This document shows positions 12,260-25,116 of a stretch of DNA of 64,000 nucleotides, piece by piece. Both the position numbers and the translations under genes were made by a program. This DNA comes from Xiphias gladius. Its lineage: Eukaryota > Chordata > Actinopteri > Istiophoriformes > Xiphiidae. The stretch is from contig NC_053411.1 in NCBI RefSeq assembly GCF_016859285.1, forward strand, positions 4,910,316 to 4,974,315, written 5' to 3'. Position 1 is the first letter of the stretch; every line of letters starts with the position of its first letter. The notes under the pieces are model-generated. The model saw nothing but the letters and a program-made list of their open reading frames with translations. It made no database searches and was not told where the DNA came from.

Positions 12260-13510
12260 ATGCACCTGTATATGTTCCTCTGTGGAGTAAGTAAGTCTCT
12301 TGATGAAAATATATTCAGTCTATGATTCTAATTAAGGTATAAAATTGAATGCCAGCTTATTTTTCTATGACATTCTGTATTTTTGACCCAGTTCATCTGT
12401 CAGCTGTGATCCAGTCGGCAACAGTCAAACAAGACACCGCCAGTGTTGGAGACAATGTGACTTTACATTGCTTCTTTGACAGCCAAGTGGCCATGCACTT
12501 CTCCTGGTTCCTGACAAACCTTAGGAAGCAGACCTGAACTCATGTCTACTATTTACAAATATGATAAGCGTTTCAAAGCCTACCACTGGTTGGAGAAGAA
12601 CCCTCGTTTCTCTGTGCAGAGGAAAGAAGGGGTGAATCATTTACACATCTCTGACATCCACTTCTCAGATTCAGCGACAGACTTCTGCGGATGCTCACAC
12701 TCCAACATGGTGGAGTTTGGACAGGGTGTCTTCTTAAGTGTCAAAGGTAATGTGCTTTTATATTTCATTGGCTTTCACTTGAGATGCAATGCAGAGGTTG
12801 ATAGGCATTTGCATCCATTTTGCTCAAAGCGTAAGGTCAGGACTGTAGTGTTTAAACCTGTCAATATGCACCAAATATTATATAACACTGGGTAGTTTTA
12901 GGCAATTTGAAGGGTAATCGTCAGCCTTCAGTTTCCTAAATTGTCTAGATTTAAAAAGTTATTGAAAAATAACCTTTCAAAACATATTTATTTATTCATT
13001 TATTTTTACAACTGATTCTTTAATTGTTAATTCTATTTGGATTTAGGAACCAGACTCCAGGAAATTGTCCAGGGGCCAGGGTCTGAGACCATCCAGCCAG
13101 GAGGCTCTGTGAGTCTCAACTGTACCGTAAACACTGGGACCTGTGATGGAGAACACAGTGTTTACTGGTTCAGACATGGATCTCACCAAGGAATCCTTCA
13201 CACAAACGGGGATCAGTGTAAACACGTCTCTACACCGGGGTCTCTTTCACAGAGCTGTGTGTACCATTTCCAGAAGATGAACCTGAGCTTCTCTGATGCT
13301 GGAAGCTACTACTGTGCCGTGGCCTCGTGTGGGGAGATTCTGTTTGGCAGTGGAAGCAAGTTGCTCATTACAGATGATGTTGAAGACCAAATGGCACAGC
13401 TGAGAATCTTAGTCTGGCTCTCCATCATTAGAGCTGGTGTTCTCTTGTTCTTCCTGGCTGTTTGTCTCGTGGTTTACATCCCTAAGACCCGGTGGAATAC
13501 TTACTGCTGA
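12260..13510 (+). pseudogene. NITR with activating-type membrane segment; V domain frameshifted
   Basis: Exons: leader 12260-12290 (MHLYMFLCGV), V 12392-12746, and I domain plus membrane segment 13047-13510, all joined in phase 1. The V exon has VTLHC, HFSWF, then a one-base shift near 12,511-12,514, then QTLGSRPELMS, FSDSATDFCG and the J-like FGQG. The shift, and tyrosine to aspartate before the second cysteine, argue for a pseudogene or a sequencing error. The I domain is fully open with NCTVNTGTCDGEHSVYW, YYCAVASCG and J-like FGSG. No intron separates it from the membrane segment LSIIRAGVLLFFLAVCLVVY, which holds an arginine, followed by only about ten residues. Known activating NITRs use a charged membrane residue to pair with an adaptor; by analogy this was an activating gene. 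It is the only NITR here on the plus strand. Confidence 0.75.
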
Positions 13511-15860
13511 GTTTGGCTCTCTTAGTTCAAAATGTTATATCATCTTAATACCTTAAATATCATAAACATTTGTATCTAAACTGCCAGTGTTAGACACAAA
13601 CAATTTTGGATTTTGGCTGTGCTACACTCTACTTAATTTAACTATGTACATTTGGTATTGTACTGCTTGTTTTGTACAATGTCATTATTTAGTAAGAGGA
13701 TGAATACCAGTTCAGATCCGTGGAAGTCTAATCTCTGCTGTAGCCTTTGCCTTGGCATTAGCATCGATTTGTCTTTACAAACACATTCTCGAGTAATTTC
13801 AGTGTCTCCACTTTGTGCTGCGGCAGGACCACAAAGCACAGACACGTCAAAACCTTTGTGACACATTGTGTCAGAAAAATGCAGCTCTGTTGGTTAAGAG
13901 ACCAGCACTTTTTTAAAAGGAAGCACCCTGTCGAAAAATATCTTTTTTCAAAAGATCTTTTAATAGACAGGTAAAGCTGAGAGAATACTTCAGCACTTGC
14001 TCACCTTGAATCTCCTGACTGATCAAACCCATAAGCGTGAATTTAGGTTCTGCTAACCACAGCCCTACAAAACCTCAGTGACTTTTGGTCACAAGCTGTG
14101 TGTCAGAGAGAGAGACACAAAAAGAAACACACATTGTTGTCGAACGTCTATGAACTTCTAAACATATAGTTTGATCACCAAAATAACTTCCTGTGATCTG
14201 AAAGTCTTACGGGTTGAGTTACACAGGCTCTTTGCACCAAAATGAGGAAATCCTGATTCAAGCCACCTGCATACAAACACAAAGCAAGCAAAGGGTCCTA
14301 AATAGGCACACGACCAAACTCTACCAATGTACAGCTGCTGACCACAGGAATGCTATAAAAAATGTTACAATAAGAATGAAAGGTGCGGCCTGTTTCTGAT
14401 GAACCTGACATGTCCGTGCAACATGTGACTCATGGACGAAATGGAATGTTAGCTCACTGAAAGGCTTGGTTGTGCTACTATACAAATATCTTTTTGTGTT
14501 AGTAAGAAATTGATTTTCACTTCTTCCTCTAGAGTAGACAAACATGGGTGCAGGAAAAAAACAAACCCTTATACTCGGATTGAAACCTTTTTTTTTTTTT
14601 TTCCAAATTTAAGAGTTTCAAGTACCGTGTCTGTACTGTGTTTCACTGGAGCTCATCTGCAGGAGGAGCTCCTGGGAGCTGGACATACTGATGAATAGAC
14701 AACTGCATCTCATGCATTGAAAAAAAAAAATACATTATACCTTGGAAGTAATGCAACACTTAGACTTAATTAAGTTGCATTTGCCTTGTGACTTGGAAGC
14801 AGTGTATATTACACCAAATAAGAACATTTAAAGGTATAAAATTGGAATTTGTAATGATAATTTTTAATGTTCTTGCAATTTTGAACTGTTATATTCCACT
14901 CTGATTCAGCATACTGTGTGGAGATGGCACTGCATGCTCTGATGTTATTTTGCAGGTGCCGAACCACCTACAAAAGCTGCCCCATACTGGTTGTTCTTTT
15001 GTCTAAAAATATGCAGATGTTACTTCTGCAAAAGTGTGTGAAGAATAGACCCAGACAGAAAAAAGTAATGAGAGGAGGATCTTATCAGTATATGATGTTG
15101 TTTCTCACTACTCGAGGCTCCTACTGGTGGACACCTCTGATCTCTGTACAGTGCTGAGTCCATTTGCAAAGGCTTATGAAGTTAAACTTGCTGGAAAGTC
15201 ATATCCTCGCTAAATTGTCTTTATTGTCAAAGAAAATTCCTCAACAAACTGTAAACAAAAAAAACCCCAAAAGGGCCAGAAATGCTTAAAGAAACAAAGG
15301 CATGACGTGATTGCCTTCAGGAGATCCATTGTTGGATCTGGATGCCCTGAAAACAGAGTGGTAGCTACTGCAGAATTTAACAAAACGGATCACTCTGCTT
15401 TTGCTGCATATATATACGGTTATTCCATATAATGCATAGTTACCTATGGAATTTTTCTGGTTGTTTTTGCAAAGTGTTCATACAATTATACTGTAAATGT
15501 CACCATCCTATGAAGGATGTTTTACAGCATCAGTGCAATAACATTTGAGCTCAGTTCAGCTGATTTGGTGAAGGCAAATTCTCCTTATAAATAGAAGAGA
15601 ATGAACAAAGTATTTAATTTAGATTTTGAAAAACACATTTTTGTATAATTTTGTATAGTGTATCAACACTGATCTTACTTACTTACTTATATGAGTATAA
15701 AACTTATTGTTACTTTAAGATTTTCTTGGACTGAAATGTTGCCCTTATACTGTCCATACTGTCCATACTTATACCGTTTTATGTTCATATTCAGCAGAAA
15801 TTGTCTTGAGATTCAATTAAGATGATAATGTAATGATAATCTACAGAGTTTATCATTTAC
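13511..15860. other. Intergenic, no gene seen
   Basis: AT-rich sequence with short homopolymer runs (T-run near 14,590, A-run near 14,720). The small open frames show no domain, signal peptide or plausible splice context. Confidence 0.5.
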
Positions 15861-16092
15861 CTTTCAGCATCAAAAAGGTTCCTGATCCAAACTGAATGCC
15901 ATTTAAATTAGGTACTCCACAGAAGTATGTTCCAACTCTTCCCTTGATGGTTGTGTCAGATTTGACTGAATAATGGTGATGAAATTCATCAGCAAATACA
16001 CTCTGATTATACTGACTATCTCATCTGTCGGGTCTGATTGATCATCACCCTCACCTTGCAGAACATGGTTGGCTGGTTGAATGCACAGATGG
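15861..16092 (-). pseudogene. NITR-like V-domain fragment
   Basis: The minus strand encodes GTYFCGVPNLNGIQFGSGTF and LMLK directly before a GTAAATG donor (exon end 15861). This is the second V cysteine followed by a J-like FGSGT strand. Upstream in the same frame is ADEFHHHYSVKSDTT, resembling a V framework 3, but the usual stretch between it and the cysteine is shortened and the 5' half of the domain cannot be read in one frame. No leader, I domain or tail was found nearby. As in the plus-strand NITR, the exon ends after the V domain, so it may belong to the V-only exon class. It is probably a dead fragment; a TCR V segment is unlikely because a splice donor follows the J-like part directly. 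Confidence 0.5.
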
Positions 16093-18894
16093 TATGAGTC
16101 ACACATAATGTCCTCAAAATTAAAGAGTGTCTACAACCCATTGAGTCTAAAATAAAGAAACAAAGTAAATAGCAACTACTGATGTGAAACATTCGTTTCA
16201 GATATCACATACAGTAAATACATCTGTTGTGTCGGACATATCTGTGTAACAGGAGCTGAGAAACAAATAAATATCAAAAAGTCCAGCAGCTTCCTCCCAT
16301 TCTGGAATCAGTGTCTCTGTTACTCTGAATAATACACAGACCAAACTTTCAAGAGTTTTCAAAATGAAAAAAGGTGGTTCAGTTGAACTTGTTCGAGATG
16401 AGGAGTGTGGCTTATCCAGAGAATAGAGATACTATCTCTACAGATGGATTAAGTCATGCGAGGCCCCTGGGAAAATTCGGACATGGTGCCCCGTCATGCC
16501 TTATTTTCACCCTTTCTATAGTTGAGAGTGTTGGAATTGGCAGTGGTAGAAGTACTTTAGCTCTTTATATCAAGTAAAACTGTTAATACCAGTGTAATCT
16601 GAATCTGAAAAGTAACCAGTACCAAGCTGCCAGATAAATGTAGTAGAATAACAAGTAAAGTGTTTCCCTCTTGAATAAAAAGGGATGAATGGAAGGGAAT
16701 GAGTCCCCAAAACTGGACAGTGGGCATATAAGACATGAACTGCTCACTGGACCAGCCAGTGAAAAGTAACTGAGTCGATTTACTGTGGAAACTCTGTTTC
16801 AGTGTTTGACCTTTATATTGAACTGCGTGTTACCTCGAGGTTTTAATAGCAGAGATTCAACATGCTTAGCAAAAAGTGAGCTGTGAGCTGAACAATTGCA
16901 TTGGCTTGTCTAATGAAGGAATTGTCCATTTATGTATGCTGTGCAGAAAAGGAGGACTGATGGTAAAAAAAAGTGTTTGGAGGGCATTCTGTAAGTCATT
17001 GCAAAGTGCATATACATTAGAATAGTAACCAATTTCTAATGTTATATATCTAAATGTCATAATAAATCGGTAGGTATTAGGGACCCTCTTAGTTTGGGGC
17101 CCCAGGCAGTTGCTCACGACCCCTGAGTGTTTCTGGGAAGATATGTTGCCACTGAATTCGTTAAATGTTAATTTTTAATCCTCTCATCTCCACAAACTAC
17201 ATTCCAAACGCCTTTATTGCATTGGGTAATACTATAAAACACCTGATTTCCGTAAAAATGTTATGATTCCAATTCAGTTTTTCAACTGGCTAATCAATCC
17301 TCTGGTGTGCTTTACTGGTCCACCCTTAGGTTTCTGTGCCCTTAAAGAAAAAGTCACTTCCTGCAGATCCTCTCCGAGAGTGCTCGCTCACCTGGAAACC
17401 ACAGAGCAGTTTACACGAGTGGAAAAGCTATTTCTCAGTTTTTATCAATAAAGCGTATCTGTTGAGGCCACTAGCTGTACTATTCTCCCAATGGTCAGTT
17501 TGTACCATACTCTGATTCTTGCAGTTTTGTAGATGCGACATGCAATATTAACAGTGTCCACTAGCGCCACTGCTTGGAAAAAAATCGGGCTGAGAGATGC
17601 CACTTAACTGTGCTCCACCTGAAAGAAACAGAAAAACAAGGAGCCTTAACAGTACACTTTTATGTATATAAATCCACCATTTAAAAAAATCAATTTCTTT
17701 CCCCTGTTACTTCCACATAGACCACAGCAGGGGAATATGTAGAAGGCAGACCATCATCTTCTCTGCTTGTAGCTCCATCTTCTACTCAGTAGTTCTGGTG
17801 GGCGGAATTGACAGTGACAGCAGGGTGTGTCCTTAGGTCCGGACGTCTTCATTTAATTGTGTCTTTATTCCCAAGTTGCTGTGCTGTGCGTGTGGTCCTG
17901 ACAGTTTGTCATGATCAGTTAAGTTATAGATTGTTAAATACAGGTAATTGAAAACTGGCTGTAACACTGGATGCTACAGAAAATCAGCTGGGTTTTATTT
18001 AATGGTGGAAAACACATTTTATTTGAAAAGTTAACTTGGTGTCAGTACTACAGCTTCAGTTCCATTGCTCAGCTCTTCATCTTCTTGCCCTTTGTTATAT
18101 GTAACAGGAAGGGTAAGAGGTTATTGAGTAATCATATCCTTTTCATCTATGTAAAAATGCACCTGTCCGTCATCTTTTGTACAGTCACCTTGAAAGGTCT
18201 TTAGTCTACTCAGAGGCTGGGACTAGAGGTCTTCATGGGTCCACTAGTGTCAATTTTGTTTAGAAAAATCTTAACAATATACAGTATACTCATCAACGGC
18301 CTGTTTTTTTACTTGATGAAGGAAAGATAAGGACAAAACGAAACTGACTTCATCAAACAATAACTGTCAGTAAATCTCTGTGAAATAGTGTTGATGACAA
18401 AAGGGGGGACAAAATTACAGACTGTTTTTTTTTCAAGCGATAACGTAATTTAAATCTCCTTCTGGTCTTTTAATGGCTGCACATTTAGCTTCCTGCATGC
18501 CTGAATCATTTTCCCAGTGACTTTGCACACCAGTAGCCCACTGCCGACATAGGCAAAGATTTTCTGCATCCTGCAACACGTACTGTACGTAAGACAGCAA
18601 ACTACATAATGGCAACTGCGGGGCTTGTTCAGAATAAACGGGTCGACCTCTTGACCTCAAGGCGCACTGCTAACACACTGTTAACAATAACATGTTTAAC
18701 GTTACATTACTTCAAAATGTATTAACTTAAGCCAACTCATTTATAAAAGGCTGTGGTGCAACATTAGCTGCTGTATCTCACAACAATGGGGCATTGCTTG
18801 CACATGAGGGTTTGGCTGAACTTTAAAGTCAATATCCCGGACAGCTGAGCAGAAGGCAGCTCTCTAGTATTTAGCTTTTTTTGTATGCAAAAAA

Positions 18895-19137
18895 TGTCAC
18901 GGCCCTGGCCATGACTCTGGTTTTTTCGTTGTGTTTCCTGTGTTTTTTCCCCTGCTTCCCCGGTGTTTTCAGTTTTGTTTTCTCAGCTCTCCTCCCTGCA
19001 CCTCTCCTGCTCACAGCCACCTCCCCTCACCTCCCCAGCCCAAAGCCCCACTCCTCAATCAGTCTTTGATTAAACGTCCTGGTTCTTTGAGACTGTTTGC
19101 TGCTTTTTGCATTTGGGTTCCCCTGTCTCTTGTGACA
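18895..19137. repeat. Possible solo LTR-like fossil, about 240 bp
   Basis: A CT-rich block starts TGTCAC and ends GTGACA, the short inverted TG...CA ends typical of retroviral-type LTRs, and A-rich bases flank both sides. No internal region is attached. The family is not assigned and a non-LTR repeat remains possible. Confidence 0.3.
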
Positions 19138-19399
19138 AAAACATCACAAACATTCTCTTTCCAAATTATTGAATATGAGAGTGTACAAACTATTATAAAT
19201 ACTCAGGGTTAAGTTTTTATAATAGTGGTAGTTGTGGCTAATTTTCAGTACCAGCTCTTTTAGCCTAAAATCAATTTGTTAAGATCTTATTTGAAAGCAA
19301 TATTTTAAAGATTATTTAAATGCCAATTCTTGGTTTTTACTAAAGCTAGACTACAATGTTAACATTTTTTTGACTAAACTGGCTAAAAACTGACTAAAA

Positions 19400-19625
19400 A
19401 CTAGTGCAGACCCCCATCAAGGCAATTGTCAAACAACGTACACCAGACTTCAGGGAAAAAACATTCAAATTCATAGTAGATCTGGATCCGTTCCAAAATT
19501 ATTGGGTCCTTCCCTGGCCCATGCCGTATCCCTCCACCAAGTTTGGTGCAAATTGTTTCAGAACTTTTTGTGTAATTCTGCTGACAAAAAGACATGGGTG
19601 AAAACATGTCCTTGTTGGCAGAGGT
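19400..19625. repeat. Dispersed teleost repeat
   Basis: The text CCTCCACCAAGTTTGGTGCA, the phrase CTGCTGACAAAAAGAC and the ending TTGGCAGAGGTAATAAA match, from memory, a repeat end scattered widely through fish genomes. Family (RTE-type LINE or a SINE with that tail) not determined. Open frames on both strands here are artefacts. Confidence 0.45.
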
Positions 19626-19920
19626 AATAAAAAGGATGATGTTGACTGTATATGATTAAAACTAACATGGACTTTTGATCTCAGACTAATTCTAACCGGT
19701 CAAAACCTAGTATATGGCTGGATCTTGACTGGTCAGTGTGTGAAATTAAGGACATAGTTGTGGAACTGTTGTGGAACTGCTGCACACAACTATTTTCAAT
19801 GGAAAGTAACTAAAGCCTGCTGGAAAAAGTGCTAAAAGTTGCTAGATGCCGTGCTAAGCTAATTTGCATATCCCTGACATCATTGCGTCGTATTTACATT
19901 CTGCCTAGTGTCAGCCGGTT

Positions 19921-20017
19921 TCAGCCCATTATCTGTTTGCTTCGCTCCTACTCTCTGTGCTCACCTATACAGTATTTTAATACAGCTGAATTCCCAGTAA
20001 AGCTGTTCTCATTTACA
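19921..20017 (+). repeat. Dispersed repeat, copy 1 (inverted copy at 38.5 kb)
   Basis: From CAGCCCATTATCTG to CTCATTTACA this stretch matches the reverse complement of about 38,485-38,577 with scattered differences. No terminal repeats seen. Confidence 0.6.
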
Positions 20018-20618
20018 ATCCTTTTCTGTAACTGCTATGTGACTGGTAGCACTGACAACAAACCGACCTCAGCGTACTGATGTAGCTACAGAGGACATCC
20101 TGCTTGAAACCGCAGAGACAAAGGAAAGCAAACACATGAGAGGGTCTTAGATCTTAGATCTTCACTGTTAACTGCAAAGAGTTTGTAAAAAGATTCTTAC
20201 GCCTCCGGGTTTCTGGCAGCGTGTAGAATAAAGAATTTACAAAGAATGTTCTGGGATTACTCTGTGATGACTTTGGCCTTACATATGTACATACTGTACA
20301 TGTGATCTCAGTGATGCAGGGTTGGTGAGAATTGTGGAAACTCTCAGAGTAGCTAACCCCACCAACACCAAAGAGGCTGGAAGTGTAGTTCTTTAATATC
20401 TGGCAACAAATAGTGCAATGACAGTGGAAACAAGTGTATGGTTTGCAAACCGAAGTCACGTCACAGAAACCCTCTAACAGAAGATTGGTGTGTTTTTCAT
20501 GGAAGAGCCTAGTTTATTGCAAGGCAATCGTTTGTGTTCATTAGATTTAGGTGAAATCATATTGAGAGAAATTTTTCCGGAGAATTCCACAAATAGTACA
20601 GATGAACCGTGTCCAGCT

Positions 20619-22164
20619 CTACTGCCTCACACTGGAGTACACACATTCACTCCTGGTGTCATCTCTCTGTTTTCTTGATCCGTTGACCTTGTGATCCCTG
20701 AAAGCAGCATAATGAAGGTTCTCTACATCTTGACATAACTGGTAATAAAAGATAAAGTGGTTAATCACTATTATACAGTTTGAGATATAGTGCACGGGAG
20801 ACGTGTGTGGAATCTGTCATTGAGAGAAAAAACAAATTCATGCTCACAAATGAATAATTTCCATTCTGTAATTAGTAGAGGATAATGTTAACTGATATTG
20901 TTAACATTTGTTAAGCAGCTTTTTGAGGTTAGATTATCCAGGGGCCTGATATCTAATTGGTAGCAGCCAAAGCTGACCAGTATTGATGAAACAATGTCTG
21001 AGAACACAAATCCCTTTTTGCCCCTATGAATACTGCTGCAACACAGGCCAACAGGATAAAGAAATAAGATATTGTTGTGTGATTAAAACTTCTTTATTTT
21101 TCATTGATTAATCATTTGATGTCATTACATGACACATTACCTCTGTATTTGGAGTAGATGTTGCTGAAAAGTTTACATTGGATTCTGCTTTGACAAACAA
21201 AATTAAAAGTCCTTTTATCTAAGTATGATTTGCACTCAATACTTGCTGTCATCTTCAAAGAGTAACAGTTACCTGTACAGTGACTGTTTTTCTTTTGTTC
21301 ATCTTGTACCCTGAGAGAACCAATAAAATAAGGATGGTGGTGAATGCCAAAGCTCCACTCAAGAAATACACCAAGACAGAAACAGACGGCACATCATCTG
21401 TTGGGTGTCCTCTCACACCGATCATTCCTGTCTCCATGGGTGTAAATGAGTCCTGGATGAGATTCTTCAGAGTATTTGAACCAGTAAACACTGTGTTCTC
21501 CATCACAGGTCCCAGTGTGTACGGTACAGTTGAGAGTCACAGAGCCTCCTGGCAAGATGGTCTCAGAAACTGACTGATGGACCAAAACTTGGTTCAAACC
21601 TGAGTCCTTTACACTGACAATAGCGCCCTCACAAAATTCAAAGTAATATAAATTGCTACTTGCCCAGTAGTAAGTAGCTGAATCTGAAATGCGCAAATTT
21701 GATATTGTCAGGTGATTTTTACGTTTTCTAGTATCCAAGGAGAAATGTGGATTGTTTTTGAATTCATCAACAAAGGTGCCATTTTCATTATGCTTATAGA
21801 ATGTAGATATCAGTTTTGGCTTCTGTCCCAGAGTTTTGCTGATACCAGTAAAACATCACTGCTGAATAATCTTGACAGAAGCATGGCAAAGTCACACTTT
21901 CCCCAACATTAGCTGATTCAAAATGTAATGATGATTGATTCAAAGCTGTCAAAGGAGCTGAGAGAGAAGAGACAAAAAGAAATGCACAAGCAATTTAATG
22001 CTAGTATGTTGTAATGCTCTGTATGACAGAATGCATGAAAACATGTTACAAGGAAACATATGGCTATGGTTCAAAGCAAACAACGGGCAGTCAAAAAGAC
22101 ACAGCTTACCTATATTTGCCGTGAACAGACATGTGAAGTAGAAAGCAAAGTTTGGAGGTGTCAT
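20619..22164 (-). pseudogene. NITR A, chimeric pseudogene
   Basis: Leader 22110-22164 (MTPPNFAFYFTCLFTANI) and a V/I exon starting at 21957 closely match NITR C. Compared with C there is one extra T near 21,835 that shifts the V frame, and the second V cysteine is tryptophan (YYWASS). The I domain breaks off after the CERTPN region at about 21,400 and runs straight into a transmembrane exon of another NITR (PSVSVLVYFLSGALAFTTIL, donor at 21273), out of frame. The 44-nt exon (21141-21184) and the tail (20619-20738; LHYAAF and CVYSSV, ending in a stop) still look healthy. The locus therefore joins the head of one gene to the rear of another through a deletion inside the I domain. Confidence 0.85.
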
Positions 22165-22231
22165 CGTGCTTCAAATGCTGTGCGGAATGGGTTGAACCTC
22201 TATACGTTCTCTGCTCTTCACAAGGACTGGG

Positions 22232-22241
22232 TTTGATTGGC
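22232..22241 (-). promoter_or_regulatory. CCAAT box of NITR A
   Basis: GCCAATCAAA on the sense strand, 68 bp upstream of the start at 22164, retained although the gene is dead. Confidence 0.55.
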
Positions 22242-22264
22242 CAATCAGATGTCCCAAAGGCTTC

Positions 22265-25073
22265 AGTGCTATCTGAGCCTAAAAACAATATAATAATTGG
22301 GTTTTCCCATCCTTTCAAATGCATATTAGACGACTAAAACAATTATAGAGGAGAGTACTAGTTAACATACTGTAAGATGGTACTTGCTCTCAGTACATAA
22401 CCAATCAGTTCTTTCAGTCTGCATTTCCGCATTTAAGACATGATCCTCATTTCAGAGAGCTGCCTTTGTAAAATGTCTTTGCTCTTGACTGCTGAGCTGC
22501 TGTACGCTATGGCCTGGATGCCACGGGGCCGGTCTTCCTGTGTTCACGCTAGGGTGGAAACCTGTTTCACAATAATTCACACTTGATTCACCACAGGACT
22601 CAAAGCAAAGGTCAAAATCTGAGAGCTTGCTAGCTGCACCCTTCCGCATCCAGTGCTGTACGTTGCAGCTTTGTTTGTAGTGGCATTTAGCACACACATA
22701 TTTTACTTTACAGGCTGACTGCAAATTTGACGCCAAAGTGTTAAGCAGAACCCTGTAGTTTGCTGTTGACTGATTGTTGATTTTTGCTGAAACTCCAGCT
22801 CGCTCAATAATATTCTTGTTATTCGCAGTATTGAGCTGTGTAGCTTCTGTAACTTTCCGCTCACTTCATTTTGTTACATTAATATTTACTTACAAAAGTA
22901 AATATTCACCTCAGCCTTCAACAACAAACTTTCAGTGTTGATGACTTCCTCATGTATTCTGTAAAGGAATAATATTTAAAAAGCTGTTACGATCATTAAT
23001 TTTTTTTTTCTTTGGACTGCTGCTGCTCACGCTATACTTTACATTAAAGGGCCTGTTTACTCAAATTACTCACCCATCCCTTATTCTTGTGTAGTTTTGG
23101 TTTTACCTACTGAGGTTTTCAGATATGCATGTCTGAAGTTTGTGGTGTCACTGCCTCTTCACACAATGGAGGTGAACAGAGTTTGTTTGAGTCACTCAAA
23201 GCTTTGAAAAATGACTTGATATTTCACGGACCCATTTTTGTTGGACTACTTTACACTTTACACCACTTTAGGTCAGTGAATTATCCATTAGATCCGAACT
23301 TATCGTAACAAGAAAACTGTTTTTTGGATAGACACACTGCTGATGGTTTTTTAAAGTCGTTTAATTTCAAAGCATCTCAAATCCAGTGTTAATTACATCC
23401 ATGTTTTTGTTGGCGCTTTGCAGCATATCTTCCACCACCTGTATATTAGATAAACAAAACAGGGACCCACTCACAGAAAGACAGCTCCATAGCGCTAATA
23501 TAGGTCTAAAACTCCACAGGGAACCTATCAGGAATACTTAAAGGAACATTTTGCTGAAAAGAGTAGCATACATCTAACATTGACAATAAAGTAATAGTAT
23601 TCTCTGCATTGCTTTAGCTAGCTTTAGGAGCTTAGTTTCATTCTGTCTTTCACTAATTTCTGAGTTTTGCAAGTACAATTACAAGCAGCTACACTGCCCA
23701 AACTACAGTGACCCAAAGGCCTTAATGCAGCTGTAACTGGACTCATGACAAGCCAGAATTGGTCCAATTACACCCAGCACAGGAGTCAGCACTGGCTGAA
23801 AGTGCTAATAACTGGACCTATTTCTTAGATTAAATATCTCCTATCCACTTTCCCAAAACCTAGCCAAATCCGGTGGCCATATGAGGGCCATGTTTGATTC
23901 TCCAGCAGTACCAGACCACAGCTGGCACCAAAACTCAGCAGCAATCAACTCGACTCAGCTGTCAACCTGTGATTGCTTGAGTTGTGATCTGGCTTAATAG
24001 TTTACTTGTTGGTTGGACCACAGAGAAATGACCTGCTAGTGGGCCATTGAGCAGGTCAAAGAGAAGTGAGAAAAATCAAATATAAGATTTTTAGAGAACA
24101 TTAATACCATAAAGCATGCTAAACAAACGAAGACTCAGCAAATGCATTCATTTATTTGTTATAACGCACATAAGACGGCAATAAATATTTACTGAATTAT
24201 AACAGTTTATTATTCCCATGTTGCAATAGTCCTGCAGAGATTAGTTGGTAAAAAGGAAGTAATTTAAACTCATAAATGAAATTAAATCAAAAGGTAGGAA
24301 GTGAAAGTAGGTAAATTGGTTGCTGCAGTCTCTTCCCCCTAAATTTGTACCACACCGTTTTTTTTTTCATTTGGATTCCTACTGAAGCAAGAGCAGACTT
24401 AACAGATTCGCCAACACCAACTTGTTCTACATTCCGCCACATCTGTCAGGTCTGACTGGTTCATCACCCTCACCTTGGAGAACATCACTGGCTGCTGGGA
24501 CATGGAACTTTGTGGTTATCGGCGGCTGTGGTTTCATTACAGATGTCATAGAGAGTGAACCTCAGTGTGTTGCCCGAATGTGTAGTCCTCTGTGGCACCA
24601 ACATGAATAACGTGAGCCAGGTGAGGAACTGGGCAGGGGCCACATGCCCAAATGTACACTGAAACAGTTTTTGGTTCGCTGTAATTGTCCCTACTCCCCA
24701 TACTGGCCTTGGAGAGATCCATTCCAAATGTCATTTACATATAAATTATGGGGGACAAAATGCACAGTTCCCGTTCTGTGCAGAAATTAGTCTGAACTTC
24801 CCTCTTTATGTTGCTATCGATCCACTGCCGCTCAGCAAGGAAACACTGTCCAGGGAAACACAAAGGGGTATTTTGTACCAAAAAGACTTGCATTTCACAA
24901 GTTTTCCTCTTGATTGACTGATAGAGTATATTAGGCTTCCTTACTTCTACAGAGTCTGTTTGTAATTTTAACAAATGTGACTTCCTTCCAGGGAGTCTGG
25001 AACCTCTGGAAACAACAGAGCACTTTTAAGTTTTATTGTAAAATTGTATATCTTTTAGAGTGACTTTGCTTGT

Positions 25074-25116
<43 letters not shown>

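Larger units (their letters stand above)
16093..20618. other. Long gene-free stretch with dispersed repeats
   Basis: I found no exon with Ig, membrane or other recognisable coding features. It holds the repeats annotated separately at 18,895-19,137, 19,400-19,625 and 19,921-20,017. Open frames here are short and lack plausible splice context. Confidence 0.5.

Noticed and set aside
24485-24727. 80-codon minus-strand frame conserved with 35,236-35,478
   Set aside because: Conserved only because the block is a recent segmental duplication; no recognised domain.
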